Positions 17,231-26,593 are shown, numbered from the stretch's first letter. The stretch is 64,000 nt of DNA from Bacteroidota bacterium (GCA_017860295.1 JAFNAS010000017.1:1-64000); one strand, 5' to 3'. The notes: generated by a model from the letters alone, not told the origin. Made by a program: numbers and translations.

Positions 17231-17270
17231 AAAAAAGCCGGAACAAGAACTCACTTGTTCCGGCTTTTTT
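17231..17270. terminator. Strong bidirectional-type terminator
   Basis: A perfect 17-bp stem, AAAAAAGCCGGAACAAG with CTTGTTCCGGCTTTTTT, closes a 6-base loop. The T run follows on the plus strand, 18 bp after the stop codon at 17212. Confidence 0.9.
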
Positions 17271-17428
17271 ATGCCATTTCTCCTTAATTTGTGATAAGAG
17301 AAGCCAACAATACCCAATGTTACTAAAAGTCGGGAAGCGGGCATAATAAAAGAGTGAAGAGGCCGTTTTATGAAACAGAATGATCTTTGCGAAGCTCTTG
17401 CAGCTCGTTTTTACCAACTAATTTCAGT

Positions 17429-18475
17429 ATGACCAGAAACTTTTTATTTTGCATTTCTCTCTTATTCACAGGCGTTTTTTTAACCGGTTGTAGCCAACAA
17501 GATACCGAATCGTTAACGACTTCATCGGGGACCAACCTCTATCTGGCCGACAATGTACGCAGTGCCAGTGGCAATAATGTTGCCACCTACTCGACCAATG
17601 GAACCTCCGTGACGCTTACCGATGGTTCGCAATCGGCTTATACCTCCTCACTGTTCGTATCGGGCAGCGACGTCTACGTTGCCGGCTATGAATATTCCAC
17701 CAGCGGCTATCCTATTGCCAAATACTGGAAAAACGGAATAGCGGTCAGCCTCACCGACGGAACGACCAATGCCTATGCAAGCTCCATTTATGTTTCGAAT
17801 GGCAATGTGTATGTATCCGGATTCACCGACAATAGCAATGGCTACAGTGTAGCCGTCTATTGGAAAAACGGAACAAAAGTCGAGCTAACGGACGGAACAA
17901 CAAATTCCTATGCCAACACTATTGCCGTATCGGGCAGCGATGTCTATGTTGCCGGAACAACAATCAATGCAAATGGACTTAATGTAGCCGTCTGTTGGAA
18001 AAACGGAACAGTAACTAACCTCTCCGACGGAACAACGGATGCTTTCGCCAATGCTATTGTCTTGAACAATGGGAACGTATATATTGCAGGAAACGTCTAC
18101 AACAGTAACAGCGTTGCTGTTGCCACCTATTGGAAAAACGGAGTTGTCAATGCACTGTCCGATGGCAACTACAACGCCACAGCCAATGCTATTGCCGTTT
18201 CGGACAACAACATCTACATCGCCGGAGCTACCGTTAACAGCAACGAAAAATCCGTTGCCACCTATTGGCAAAACGGATCTGCCGTTACGCTGACAGATGG
18301 CACGCTGGATGCCGAGATAAAAGCAATCTACCTATCCGGCAGCGACCTCTATCTGGCCGGATATACCACCAACAGCAGTGGAAATAAAATTGCGGTGTAC
18401 TGGAAAAACGGGACATTGGTCAATATTTCCGATGGGACGACTGACGCGCTGATCAACGCCATTGTGGTAAAATAA
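17429..18475 (+). CDS. Lipoprotein with seven 45-residue beta-propeller-like repeats
   Basis: This is an exported lipoprotein of 348 residues. A signal peptide ends in the lipobox LTGC with Cys21 as the lipidated residue. From about residue 33 to the end it consists of seven 45-residue repeats with the pattern (D/N)VYVAG-x(8)-VAxYWKNGxxxxLxDGTTxAxAxxIxVSx. Seven units covering the whole mature protein fit a seven-bladed propeller, with the last strand of one unit perhaps completing the ring. No enzymatic motif is visible; surface binding is likely. The ATG at 17429 gives the signal peptide directly. The repeats are also well conserved as DNA (135-bp period), suggesting recent internal amplification. 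A hairpin terminator follows. Confidence 0.8.
   Translation: MTRNFLFCISLLFTGVFLTGCSQQDTESLTTSSGTNLYLADNVRSASGNNVATYSTNGTSVTLTDGSQSAYTSSLFVSGSDVYVAGYEYSTSGYPIAKYWKNGIAVSLTDGTTNAYASSIYVSNGNVYVSGFTDNSNGYSVAVYWKNGTKVELTDGTTNSYANTIAVSGSDVYVAGTTINANGLNVAVCWKNGTVTNLSDGTTDAFANAIVLNNGNVYIAGNVYNSNSVAVATYWKNGVVNALSDGNYNATANAIAVSDNNIYIAGATVNSNEKSVATYWQNGSAVTLTDGTLDAEIKAIYLSGSDLYLAGYTTNSSGNKIAVYWKNGTLVNISDGTTDALINAIVVK
17528..18472 (+). repeat. Seven in-frame 135-bp coding repeats
   Basis: The repeated DNA encodes the 45-residue units of the lipoprotein. The phrases TATTGGAAAAACGGA and GACGGAACGAC(A) recur at a 135-bp spacing. All units remain in frame, with no length variation among the inner ones. Confidence 0.8.
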
Positions 18476-18495
18476 AAAAACGCGGCAGTATAAAC

Positions 18496-18540
18496 GAATC
18501 AGCCGGAATGAAACTAATTCATTCCGGCTGATTCATTTTA
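18496..18540. terminator. Terminator shared by convergent genes
   Basis: A perfect 17-bp stem, GAATCAGCCGGAATGAA with its complement at 18518-18534, closes a 5-base loop. It lies between the plus-strand lipoprotein stop (18475) and the minus-strand murA stop (18555). Its core AGCCGGAA is the same as in the terminators at 17231 and 44044. Confidence 0.85.
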
Positions 18541-18554
18541 TCTGAGATCAAAGA

Positions 18555-19859
18555 TTACAACCTCCGGATATCTGCACCCAATGCTCTTAACCGCCCGTCG
18601 ATATCCTGATATCCGCGGTCGATCTGTTCGATATTGTCAATCACGCTGCGTCCCTCGGCCGAGAGAGCGGCAATAAGCAACGAAACTCCGGCGCGGATGT
18701 CGGGCGAAGTCATACGGGTGCCGCGCAAGGCCTGCTCGTGGTTCATCCCGATTACCACCGCACGGTGCGGATCGCACAAAATAATCTGCGCCCCCATCTC
18801 TATCAGTTTATCGACAAAGAAGAGGCGGCTCTCGAACATCTTCTGATGAATGAGCACGCTGCCTTTAGCCTGTGTCGCCACCACCAGTGCCACGCTGATA
18901 AGGTCGGGGGTAAAGCCCGGCCAGGGAGCATCGGCAATGGTCATGATGGAGCCGTCGAAAAAGCGCTGCACCTCATAACTATCCTGTTGCGGAATGTAAA
19001 TGTCGTCGTTGCGGAACTCAAAGTCAATACCCAAGCGATGAAAAATCTCGGGGGTAATGCCCAGATGTTCGCGCGCCACATTTTTGATGGTCAGCTCGGA
19101 ACGGGTAATGGCGGCCAGTCCGATAAAACTACCCACTTCAATCATATCGGGCAAAATCCGGTGGTTGCATCCGCCCAACGCATCCACACCTTCAATCACC
19201 AACAGATTAGACCCCACGCCGGAGATTTTTGCGCCCATCGCATTCAGCATGGTGCAGAGTTGAAAAAGATAGGGTTCGCAGGCCGCGTTATAAATGGTGG
19301 TGGTACCTTTTGCCATCACGGCAGCCATCACCACGTTGGCCGTACCCGTCACCGAAGCCTCGTCGAGCAACATATAGACACCCTTCAACCCCTTGGTGGT
19401 TACCTTCACATGCGACAAATCGTCGTCGAAACCCACTTCTGCACCCAGCTTTTGAAAACCGATATAGTGTGTATCCAAGCGGCGACGACCGATTTTATCG
19501 CCTCCGGGCTGCGGCACGACGGCATAACCGAAACGGGTCAGCAACGGCCCTACCAGCATAATGGAGCCACGCAGTTCGGTAGCCTTTTTGCCATATTCGG
19601 GAGTGTACAACGTATCCAAATTGACAGCATCAGCCTGAAAAGTATAAGTTCCTTCCGAAACCTTTTCCACCTTCACGCCCAACATACCAACCAAATCGAT
19701 CAGTTTGTTCACATCCCGGATATCGGGAATATTGCTGATCGTCACCTTTTCGGGAGTTAATAACACAGCGCAAATCACCTGTAATGCTTCGTTTTTTGCA
19801 CCCTGCGGAACAATTTCGCCCGAAAGACGATTGCCGCCAAAAATCTCAAATGCTGCCAT
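18555..19859 (-). CDS. murA: UDP-N-acetylglucosamine 1-carboxyvinyltransferase
   Basis: This enzyme adds enolpyruvate from PEP to UDP-GlcNAc, the first committed step of peptidoglycan synthesis. The length of 434 residues and landmarks such as GAKNEALQ near residue 20 and LRGSIMLVGPLL are those of MurA. In the active-site loop the usual PGGC is PGGD: Asp121 replaces the PEP- and fosfomycin-reactive cysteine (Cys115 in E. coli). The same replacement is known in naturally fosfomycin-resistant MurA enzymes such as that of mycobacteria. The start is the ATG at 19859. The leader contains a 28-bp perfect palindrome. murB is divergent, so the two early peptidoglycan genes share one 157-bp control region. 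Confidence 0.96.
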   Translation of the reverse strand: MAAFEIFGGNRLSGEIVPQGAKNEALQVICAVLLTPEKVTISNIPDIRDVNKLIDLVGMLGVKVEKVSEGTYTFQADAVNLDTLYTPEYGKKATELRGSIMLVGPLLTRFGYAVVPQPGGDKIGRRRLDTHYIGFQKLGAEVGFDDDLSHVKVTTKGLKGVYMLLDEASVTGTANVVMAAVMAKGTTTIYNAACEPYLFQLCTMLNAMGAKISGVGSNLLVIEGVDALGGCNHRILPDMIEVGSFIGLAAITRSELTIKNVAREHLGITPEIFHRLGIDFEFRNDDIYIPQQDSYEVQRFFDGSIMTIADAPWPGFTPDLISVALVVATQAKGSVLIHQKMFESRLFFVDKLIEMGAQIILCDPHRAVVIGMNHEQALRGTRMTSPDIRAGVSLLIAALSAEGRSVIDNIEQIDRGYQDIDGRLRALGADIRRL

Positions 19860-19885
19860 ATATGCAATTAAATTTCAGGATTCCT

Positions 19886-19913
19886 GTAGAGACACAAGGC
19901 CTTGTGTCTCTAC
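19886..19913. repeat. 28-bp perfect palindrome in the murA leader
   Basis: GTAGAGACACAAGG is followed immediately by its exact complement, with no spacer. It lies between the murA start codon (19859) and a murA -7 candidate (19929-19936), so it would be transcribed into the murA leader. As RNA it would fold into a very stable hairpin; as DNA it could extrude or bind a dimeric protein. Confidence 0.9.
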
Positions 19914-19928
19914 TATCCAAATTCCATA

Positions 19929-19936
19929 CAAAAATA
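19929..19936 (-). promoter_or_regulatory. Putative murA -7 element
   Basis: On the minus strand this reads TATTTTTG, matching TAnnTTTG. It lies 70 bp upstream of the murA ATG. No clear -33 TTTG is seen. Confidence 0.35.
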
Positions 19937-19989
19937 CAACAGATTCTTCATTGATTTTGACTGATTCGGAAAATGTGAACGATTTGTTG

Positions 19990-19997
19990 TAATTTTG
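19990..19997 (+). promoter_or_regulatory. Putative murB -7 element
   Basis: TAATTTTG matches TAnnTTTG and ends 19 bp before the murB ATG at 20017. The -33 region is weak. Confidence 0.4.
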
Positions 19998-20016
19998 AAT
20001 TCAAAATAAACCGACA

Positions 20017-21030
20017 ATGACTCTTCAGGAAAACGTTTCCCTCAAGCCCTACAACACCTTTGGCATAGCGGCTACCAGCCAGTATTTTACCGATATTTCA
20101 GCTCCCATCGACCTCCAGATTCTGATGCAAAGCGGACTGCTGAATGCTTTCCCCTTTTTCATTCTGGGCGGTGGCAGCAACGTGGTTTTTAATAAACTGT
20201 TTGCCGGCGTTGTGGTGAAGATTTCGTTGAAGGGAATCACCGTCGAAGAGGAGACTGACGATTCGGTTTTGGTGAAGGCTGCTGCGGGTGAAGTGTGGAG
20301 CGATTTTGTCGGTTTCTGCGTGAGCCACAATTACTACGGAGCCGAGAACCTGACCGCCATTCCGGGAACCGTGGGTGCCAGTCCGGTGCAAAACGTTGGT
20401 GCCTATGGTATAGAAGCTAAAGACATCATCGAATCGGTGGAGGCCTACGAAATACTGACCGGCAAACAACGCATCTTCTCCAACATCGAATGTCAGTTCG
20501 ACTACCGGAGTAGCATTTTCAAGCACGAACTGAAGAATAAATACATCGTGGCATCCGTCACTTTTCGACTGAGTAAGCAGCCCAAACTGAATCTTGAATA
20601 CGGTGCTATCCGAACCGAAATGGAGAAAGCAGGCATCACCCATCCGACGCTGGCCGATGTCAGTCGCATCATTGCCGAAATCCGCGAAGAGAAACTCCCG
20701 AATCCCGATAAGATCGGCAGTGCCGGTAGCTTTTTCAAAAACCCGGTCATCCCTGTTGCACAATATGAAGCATTGAAAGAAAAACATCCGGCATTAGTTG
20801 CCTATCCGCATAAAGGAGAATACAAAGTTGCGGCCGGCTGGCTTATCGAACAATGCGGATGGAAAGGGCGCCAGTTCGGTAACGTAGGCGTTTATCCCAA
20901 ACAGGCTTTGGTACTCTACAACCTGGGCGATTGCACCGGAGAAGAGGTCAAAGCACTCGCGAAAGAGATTCAACAATCCGTCGAAACACACTTTGGCATC
21001 GCCTTAGAACCGGAAGCTATTTTCGTATAA
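20017..21030 (+). CDS. murB: UDP-N-acetylenolpyruvoylglucosamine reductase
   Basis: This FAD enzyme reduces the MurA product to UDP-MurNAc. The FAD-binding segments FILGGGSNVVF and IPGTVGASPVQNVGAYG are present. The type I (E. coli-like) active site is visible: Tyr/Arg in DYRSSIFK and the proton-donating Ser in GSAGSFFKNP. The length of 337 residues also fits type I. The start is the ATG at 20017 (MTLQENVSLKPYNTFG). It is divergent from murA, which carries out the preceding step, and priA follows 70 bp downstream on the same strand after a possible hairpin. Confidence 0.96.
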   Translation: MTLQENVSLKPYNTFGIAATSQYFTDISAPIDLQILMQSGLLNAFPFFILGGGSNVVFNKLFAGVVVKISLKGITVEEETDDSVLVKAAAGEVWSDFVGFCVSHNYYGAENLTAIPGTVGASPVQNVGAYGIEAKDIIESVEAYEILTGKQRIFSNIECQFDYRSSIFKHELKNKYIVASVTFRLSKQPKLNLEYGAIRTEMEKAGITHPTLADVSRIIAEIREEKLPNPDKIGSAGSFFKNPVIPVAQYEALKEKHPALVAYPHKGEYKVAAGWLIEQCGWKGRQFGNVGVYPKQALVLYNLGDCTGEEVKALAKEIQQSVETHFGIALEPEAIFV

Positions 21031-21039
21031 AAACAGAAC

Positions 21040-21079
21040 AAAGAACAAAGACAATAAGAATCTTTGCTCTTTGTTCTTT
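21040..21079 (+). terminator. Possible terminator or low-complexity hairpin between murB and priA
   Basis: AAAGAACAAAG (21040-21050) pairs with CTTTGTTCTTT (21069-21079) across an 18-base loop. The stem is AT-rich and made of repeated words (ACAAAGAACAAAG), so it may instead belong to the low-complexity word tracts seen elsewhere in the window. Confidence 0.4.
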
Positions 21080-21100
21080 ACTCTATAATCTAAAAGCATC

Positions 21101-23563
21101 ATGTCCGAACGTTTTGCCGACATCATTCTTCCGCTGCCCTTAGCCAACAGTTACACCTACAAAATACCGGAGGAGCTATCCGATTCGGTCAAACTCGGCA
21201 TGCGGGTCGTCGTTCCGTTCGGAAGTAAAAAAATATACACCGGCATCGTTCGCTACGTACATGCCGTGGCACCGCAGGTTTCGTCGGTGAAAGAGATCAT
21301 TGCGCTGCTCGACAACGCGCCGATTCTCCGCCGTCCGCAGTTGCCCTTTTGGGAGTGGATTGCCAACTACTACATGGCTTTCATCGGCGATGTCTACACG
21401 GCAGCCGTTCCGGCCGGACTGAAACTCGAAAGTGAAACCACCATCACGCTCAACGGCGACTTCGAAGCGGATGCCCCTTTTTCGGAGAAAGAACTACGCA
21501 TTTATAATGCACTGAGCGATAACAAGCCCCACTCCATCAAGGAGCTGACCCGCATCACCGGTTTCAAAACCATTCTGCCAACCGTCAAGAACCTGATGGA
21601 CCGGGGAGCGGTATCGCTCTCGGAAGAGTTGCGCGCCGCCTACAAACCCAAACGACTCACCTGCGTACGCCTTGCCGATGGAATATCCAGCGACGAGCAA
21701 TTACAAGCCGTTTTCGACTCGTTGCACCGATCGAAAAAACAGTTGAGTCTGTTGATGGTCTATCTCGAACAGTCGCGCCATCTGACGAAAGCCGGGTCGC
21801 GGGAACTCTCCAAAAAGGAGCTCCTTGAACTGAGCGGAAGCTCTGCGGCCGTCTTCGACGCGTTGGTCGAGAAAAAAATCCTGCACACCTACACAAAAGA
21901 GATCAGCAGGTTGGATTCTACGCAAACGGTATTACAACCACTTGCCACGCTCAACAACTTTCAGCAAACGGCATACCGGTCGCTTCTCTCACAACTGAAA
22001 GAGAAAAACGTAGTCTTGCTCCACGGAGTAACTTCGAGCGGCAAAACGGAGATTTATACCCATCTCATCGCCGAAACATTGAAGCTGGGTCGACAGGTTC
22101 TCTATCTGGTGCCCGAAATTGCACTGACTACCCAGCTCACCCAACGTCTGGAGCGCGTCTTCGGGAACAAACTGGGCGTGTATCACTCCAAGTTCTCCGA
22201 CAACGAACGGGTAGAGATCTGGAACAACCTGTTACACGACAAAGGTTTTGAGGTCATTCTGGGGGTTCGTTCTTCCGTTTTTCTCCCGTTCCGCGATCTC
22301 GGCTTAGTCATCGTCGACGAAGAGCACGAAAGCAGCTACAAGCAATACGATCCGGCACCTCGGTATCATGCCCGCAACGCGGCCATTGTGCTGGCCAACA
22401 TGCACGGAGCCAAAACCGTACTGGGTAGTGCCACGCCAGCTATCGAGAGCTACCAGAATGCCCTTTCGGGGAAATATGGACTGGTAGAACTCACGCAGCG
22501 ACACGAAGAGATAGAGTTGCCCGAAGTACTGACTGTCGATTTGAAAGAGGCATACCGCAAAAAACGAATCACCGGCCATTTTACCGATGAATTAGTCGAG
22601 AAAATCACGCAGGCTTTATCCAGCAAAGAGCAGGTAATCCTTTTCCAGAACCGGCGGGGATATGCGCCTTACGTCGAATGCAAGCAGTGCGCCTACGTTC
22701 CCCGTTGTCCGCATTGCGATGTCAGTCTGACCTACCACAAGCATTTCGACATGCTCACCTGTCACTACTGCGGCTACACGACCAAAGTACCGGCCAATTG
22801 TCCGAGCTGCCATACGCCTTCGCTACAAACAAAAGGATTCGGCACCGAGCAAATTGAGGAAGAGATAAAAGCGCTTTTTCCAGAAGCCAGAGCGGCACGC
22901 CTCGACCTCGACACGGTTCGTACAAAAAAGGGTTTTGAGAAGATTATTCGTGACTTTGAGAATCACTCCATCGATATTTTGATTGGCACACAGATGGTGA
23001 CCAAAGGGCTCAATTTCGGCGATGTGAGTCTGGTAGGAATCCTGAATGCGGGCAACCTGCTTTTCTATCCCGATTTCAGAGCACACGAACGGGCATACCA
23101 ACTAATGGCACAGGTAAGCGGTCGTGCCGGGCGCAAAAACAAGCAGGGATTGGTCGTTCTCCAAACGCCAGAGACGGATCATCCAGTGATTCGGCAGGTG
23201 ATTGCCAACGACTACAAGGGCATGTTTGCCACTCAAATGCGCGAACGACACGACTTCCGGTATCCGCCCTATTTCCGGCTGATAAATATCATCATCCGCC
23301 ACAAAGATGCGGGAGTCAACAACCACGCAGCAACCTTAATTGCCGACGAACTGAAAAAACTGCTCGGATCGCGGATTTTAGGTCCCAACAACCCACCGGT
23401 CGGACGAATTCAGAACTGGTACATCAAACACATTCTACTCAAGATTGAGTATACTGCTTCGCCCGATGCTGTAAAAGAGATTATCCGCGATGTAGCTGGA
23501 CGGGTTCTGGCCGATAACCGATTCAAATCACTCCAGATCAACTACGACGTCGATCCGATGTAA
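21101..23563 (+). CDS. priA: Primosomal protein N' (replication restart helicase)
   Basis: PriA recognises stalled forks and reloads the replicative helicase. The 820-residue protein has the N-terminal 3'-binding domain (residues 1-110), a winged-helix region, and a helicase core with Walker A GVTSSGKTEIY near residue 309 and Walker B IVDEEHESSYKQ. The zinc-binding insertion shows the expected paired cysteines (CKQC, CPHC, CHYC, CPSC) at about residues 526-570. The C-terminal GRAGR motif VSGRAGRKNKQG is intact. Length and order are canonical. The start is the ATG at 21101 (MSERFADIILPLPL). It lies downstream of murB and may be partly co-transcribed with it. Confidence 0.96.
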   Translation: MSERFADIILPLPLANSYTYKIPEELSDSVKLGMRVVVPFGSKKIYTGIVRYVHAVAPQVSSVKEIIALLDNAPILRRPQLPFWEWIANYYMAFIGDVYTAAVPAGLKLESETTITLNGDFEADAPFSEKELRIYNALSDNKPHSIKELTRITGFKTILPTVKNLMDRGAVSLSEELRAAYKPKRLTCVRLADGISSDEQLQAVFDSLHRSKKQLSLLMVYLEQSRHLTKAGSRELSKKELLELSGSSAAVFDALVEKKILHTYTKEISRLDSTQTVLQPLATLNNFQQTAYRSLLSQLKEKNVVLLHGVTSSGKTEIYTHLIAETLKLGRQVLYLVPEIALTTQLTQRLERVFGNKLGVYHSKFSDNERVEIWNNLLHDKGFEVILGVRSSVFLPFRDLGLVIVDEEHESSYKQYDPAPRYHARNAAIVLANMHGAKTVLGSATPAIESYQNALSGKYGLVELTQRHEEIELPEVLTVDLKEAYRKKRITGHFTDELVEKITQALSSKEQVILFQNRRGYAPYVECKQCAYVPRCPHCDVSLTYHKHFDMLTCHYCGYTTKVPANCPSCHTPSLQTKGFGTEQIEEEIKALFPEARAARLDLDTVRTKKGFEKIIRDFENHSIDILIGTQMVTKGLNFGDVSLVGILNAGNLLFYPDFRAHERAYQLMAQVSGRAGRKNKQGLVVLQTPETDHPVIRQVIANDYKGMFATQMRERHDFRYPPYFRLINIIIRHKDAGVNNHAATLIADELKKLLGSRILGPNNPPVGRIQNWYIKHILLKIEYTASPDAVKEIIRDVAGRVLADNRFKSLQINYDVDPM

Positions 23564-23566
23564 TTA

Positions 23567-25561
23567 TCAATTATAAAAATTGACCGAAATCCCAATCTTC
23601 ATCGTGGTCGGATTCAACGGATAGTTGGGCATAGAGAAATAATCCTGTTTAGACATCCATCCCTGATTTACGTGATAATATTCCACAAAGAAACGTGTTT
23701 GTTTCAAATGGAAATTAGCATACGCGCTTGCTAAAGGATAGTTGCCTACTTTCGTGGTATTCTGGATATAAAATTGCCCGGTTGCCGGCATATACGCAGG
23801 TGCGTAATAGGCGGTATGAAAATGAGACGAAATTCCCAGTTGCACTTTCAGCACACTAAATAATTTAGTTTGATAATACAAATTATTATACAACGACAAT
23901 GCCGGTAATGGAATGACATCTTGGTTACTACTTACCTGATACACGCCCTTATTTTCCAGTACGAAGTGGCGATTGAAATGAAAATCCAGACTGGCATCCA
24001 GTGCAACCACCTGCACGCTACCCGTAGCCTGAGTCGGCATAGCATTCGAGTTGAAGTATAGATAATTGGTATTATTTGCAACTTGAAGGCCAATTTTCAA
24101 ATGTCGTTTAGGCAATTCGATACTTCCTCCGATATAAGTCTGAAACTCTTTATCAAAATTATTCTCCCATATAAAATGATTCGAGTAGTAATGCTCCCAA
24201 AAATAGGATGCCGAAGTATCTCGTACCCGCGCCATAGCTTTCAATGCAACCGAGTCTTTCCATAGCGTAAAATAACCACCCACGCGTCCACTCAGTTCAA
24301 AATCACCTATCTTCGGGCCAACGATCACCAGATTTCCCTGTAAATTATACCGATAGATGCGCCCTTCATTTTTTGCGAGAATACCACCCACACGCGTATT
24401 TTGCTCCCATTTGTAGGATAACAGGTCATTTGCAGCCAGATTCATGTACCGATTAATCTCATTTTCGATAAAAGCGGTCAATCCGAATTTCAATAGGCGG
24501 TTGAACTTTTCATCCATCTGAACGGCAAAGGTATTACGTACCGACAAGTAAGCAACCGTATCGGAATGTGCTGTTTTATTCAAGTAAGTATGAGCATAAA
24601 ATGCGGTATCGACCGATGATTCACGAAAACGTTTCACATCACTTTGCACTTTCAAGGTATGAATAAAGGAGGTAACCGGAATAAACTCCTCCCGGGTCGA
24701 ATCTTTCTTTACCGTAACCACTTTATTGAATCCCAACGAATATTTGTGGTTGTAAAAAAAAGTCATCGTTCGATAACCCGACTGTGCCCCGGTCAGGTTC
24801 ACTGGCATCGTAATGGAGGTATACTGACTATACGTTGACGGATCGGTTACATAATCCGTATTGGACAACCCTCCGTTTTCATAATTTTTGAAATTTTGAA
24901 ACAACAGTGCACCGTAGGCTGAATAATGCTTTCCTGCGTAACTCCCGTATAAAGAGGCAACCAATCCTTTATTCGACTGGTTCATGTACCGACCTCTGTT
25001 GTAGAGATAATCGAACATCCCCGTTAAATTTGTCCGTTTATTCGCATTGATCGAGAGAAGTATCTTCGTCCGTTCCTCGGCTTGTTCGGCCGGATAGCTT
25101 GACAAATATGTAATATTTGAATAGGGTGTTTTTGTATTGTAAAAAGGCAAATTGGATACCGCATATACATACGGATCATACGGCGTAGAAAACAGAAAAT
25201 CAGTTTTCTGCGTTCGGTCGAAGAAAATCTTCGATTGAACGGGTGATCCCATATTACCGTTATAAGCATTGGCGATGCTGTATGAATCGAGCAGATTCTT
25301 ATCCGGAAAATCGGTAGGAATCGTGTCTACCGTAATCGAATCAGCAATACCAAATCGGTCTTCAATTTTTTTTGCTTTCACATGAGGAGATACATAGTTT
25401 GACTTTTCGGATTTCACCTCTGTTTTTCGCGACTTATCTCCAGACAATTGAGATGACAGAGTCGATTGTGCAGATAGCTGCACAACAAAAAGAACAAGTA
25501 TTGCTATTAATAAAGAAGTTTTTCCCACAGAAGAGGCTAAATTTGGAATGTTGAATGACAA
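23567..25561 (-). CDS. Putative outer-membrane porin (Porin_10 family)
   Basis: This secreted 664-residue protein has an N-terminal signal region (TSLLIAILVLFVVQLSAQS, residues 15-33). Then come a short Ser/Lys-rich linker and a long stretch of amphipathic strands ending in MKIGISVNFYN, an aromatic-terminated last strand. The motif region FDRTQKTDFLFSTPYDPYVY and many alternating Tyr/Asn strands resemble the putative porin family PF14121 of Bacteroidota. Its substrate is unknown. It lies 102 bp downstream of porN on the same strand and may be read through from the secretion operon, but it has no established role in that system. It ends 4 bp from the convergent priA. Confidence 0.8.
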   Translation of the reverse strand: MSFNIPNLASSVGKTSLLIAILVLFVVQLSAQSTLSSQLSGDKSRKTEVKSEKSNYVSPHVKAKKIEDRFGIADSITVDTIPTDFPDKNLLDSYSIANAYNGNMGSPVQSKIFFDRTQKTDFLFSTPYDPYVYAVSNLPFYNTKTPYSNITYLSSYPAEQAEERTKILLSINANKRTNLTGMFDYLYNRGRYMNQSNKGLVASLYGSYAGKHYSAYGALLFQNFKNYENGGLSNTDYVTDPSTYSQYTSITMPVNLTGAQSGYRTMTFFYNHKYSLGFNKVVTVKKDSTREEFIPVTSFIHTLKVQSDVKRFRESSVDTAFYAHTYLNKTAHSDTVAYLSVRNTFAVQMDEKFNRLLKFGLTAFIENEINRYMNLAANDLLSYKWEQNTRVGGILAKNEGRIYRYNLQGNLVIVGPKIGDFELSGRVGGYFTLWKDSVALKAMARVRDTSASYFWEHYYSNHFIWENNFDKEFQTYIGGSIELPKRHLKIGLQVANNTNYLYFNSNAMPTQATGSVQVVALDASLDFHFNRHFVLENKGVYQVSSNQDVIPLPALSLYNNLYYQTKLFSVLKVQLGISSHFHTAYYAPAYMPATGQFYIQNTTKVGNYPLASAYANFHLKQTRFFVEYYHVNQGWMSKQDYFSMPNYPLNPTTMKIGISVNFYN

Positions 25562-25663
25562 TGCTTGGTAGAAAACAGCCGAGTTTTAATACAGCAATAG
25601 TTCGCCTGTTTTAGTATACACAAACGAACTATCGGAATTATTTACTGTAGAAATAGTTGCGAA

Positions 25664-26593
25664 TCAATATTCCCACAAATCATTTTCAAAATTAACAATC
25701 GAACGCTGAATTGCATCTTGTTCTTTTTTGATATCGTCAGCATTGGTCAAATAATCGAGTAAGGTTCGATGATACATATCATCAACACCGAGTATGTTGC
25801 CCGAATAGAACCGTTGGCTAAAGAAAAGATCAAAAGTCATATCCGACGATTGATTATCACCCCATGATATTTTTTCTTCTGTCAGCAAAGGGCGAAGTTC
25901 ACTAAACTTAAACCAGCAAGCAATATGACGAATAAATTCAGAGTTCGGCATCCCGCTCAAAAGAGGGGCAATAGCTTCTATTCTGTAATCCTGCACCGAA
26001 CGATGTTTATCAAAGAACCAAACTTCTTTAATCAAGAATCGCTGCTGATACTTCATAAAAGCCTCCATCGGATACTCGTTGATAACCAATTTCCCATCTA
26101 CCACCTTTAATACCGATTCGCTAATACTGTCATGTTTAAATATTCTGATTAAAGCAGTATCGGCTACTTCAATATTATTCTTGGCAAAATTCGGACGGAA
26201 CTGGCTGTTGTCAACACCTCGTTTATAAACACTAAGATTCTTGTCCACAATCCCTTGCAGCATAATAGACATTAAATTCTTTCTTCCATCCATTGGTGTT
26301 AACGGAAAATAAAGAGGCAAATTTTGTTTTTCCCTCATGTCAATAATACGATATACCGTCTTTGACCAGACCACATCATCATATCGTATTTTCGACTGTA
26401 CGGCATTCCGCATTTTCACTATTTCGCGTTTCACAGAATCGGAGACGACAGTTATCGGCTGTTGTTGTGCCAATGCAACAGAATCATTAGGAGAGGGAGA
26501 CTCGTCAAAAAATTTCTTTTCATTTCCTTGTGCATGTAAAACAAGCAGTAAAGAAGAAAAACAAATAACGCAAATAAATCTCAATCGTTGCAT
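25664..26593 (-). CDS. porN: Type IX secretion ring protein PorN/GldN
   Basis: This is a periplasmic component of the type IX secretion system that forms large rings with the lipoprotein PorK/GldK. It has 309 residues with a signal peptide (ICFSSLLLVLHAQG). Family features include LPLYFPLTPMDGRKNLMSIM near residue 95, IKEVWFFDKHRSVQDYRIEAIAP near residue 190 and ELRPLLTEEK in the C-terminal third. It is the last gene of the operon porP-porK-porL-porM-porN, with 10 bp between it and porM. The start is the ATG at 26593. Confidence 0.93.
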   Translation of the reverse strand: MQRLRFICVICFSSLLLVLHAQGNEKKFFDESPSPNDSVALAQQQPITVVSDSVKREIVKMRNAVQSKIRYDDVVWSKTVYRIIDMREKQNLPLYFPLTPMDGRKNLMSIMLQGIVDKNLSVYKRGVDNSQFRPNFAKNNIEVADTALIRIFKHDSISESVLKVVDGKLVINEYPMEAFMKYQQRFLIKEVWFFDKHRSVQDYRIEAIAPLLSGMPNSEFIRHIACWFKFSELRPLLTEEKISWGDNQSSDMTFDLFFSQRFYSGNILGVDDMYHRTLLDYLTNADDIKKEQDAIQRSIVNFENDLWEY

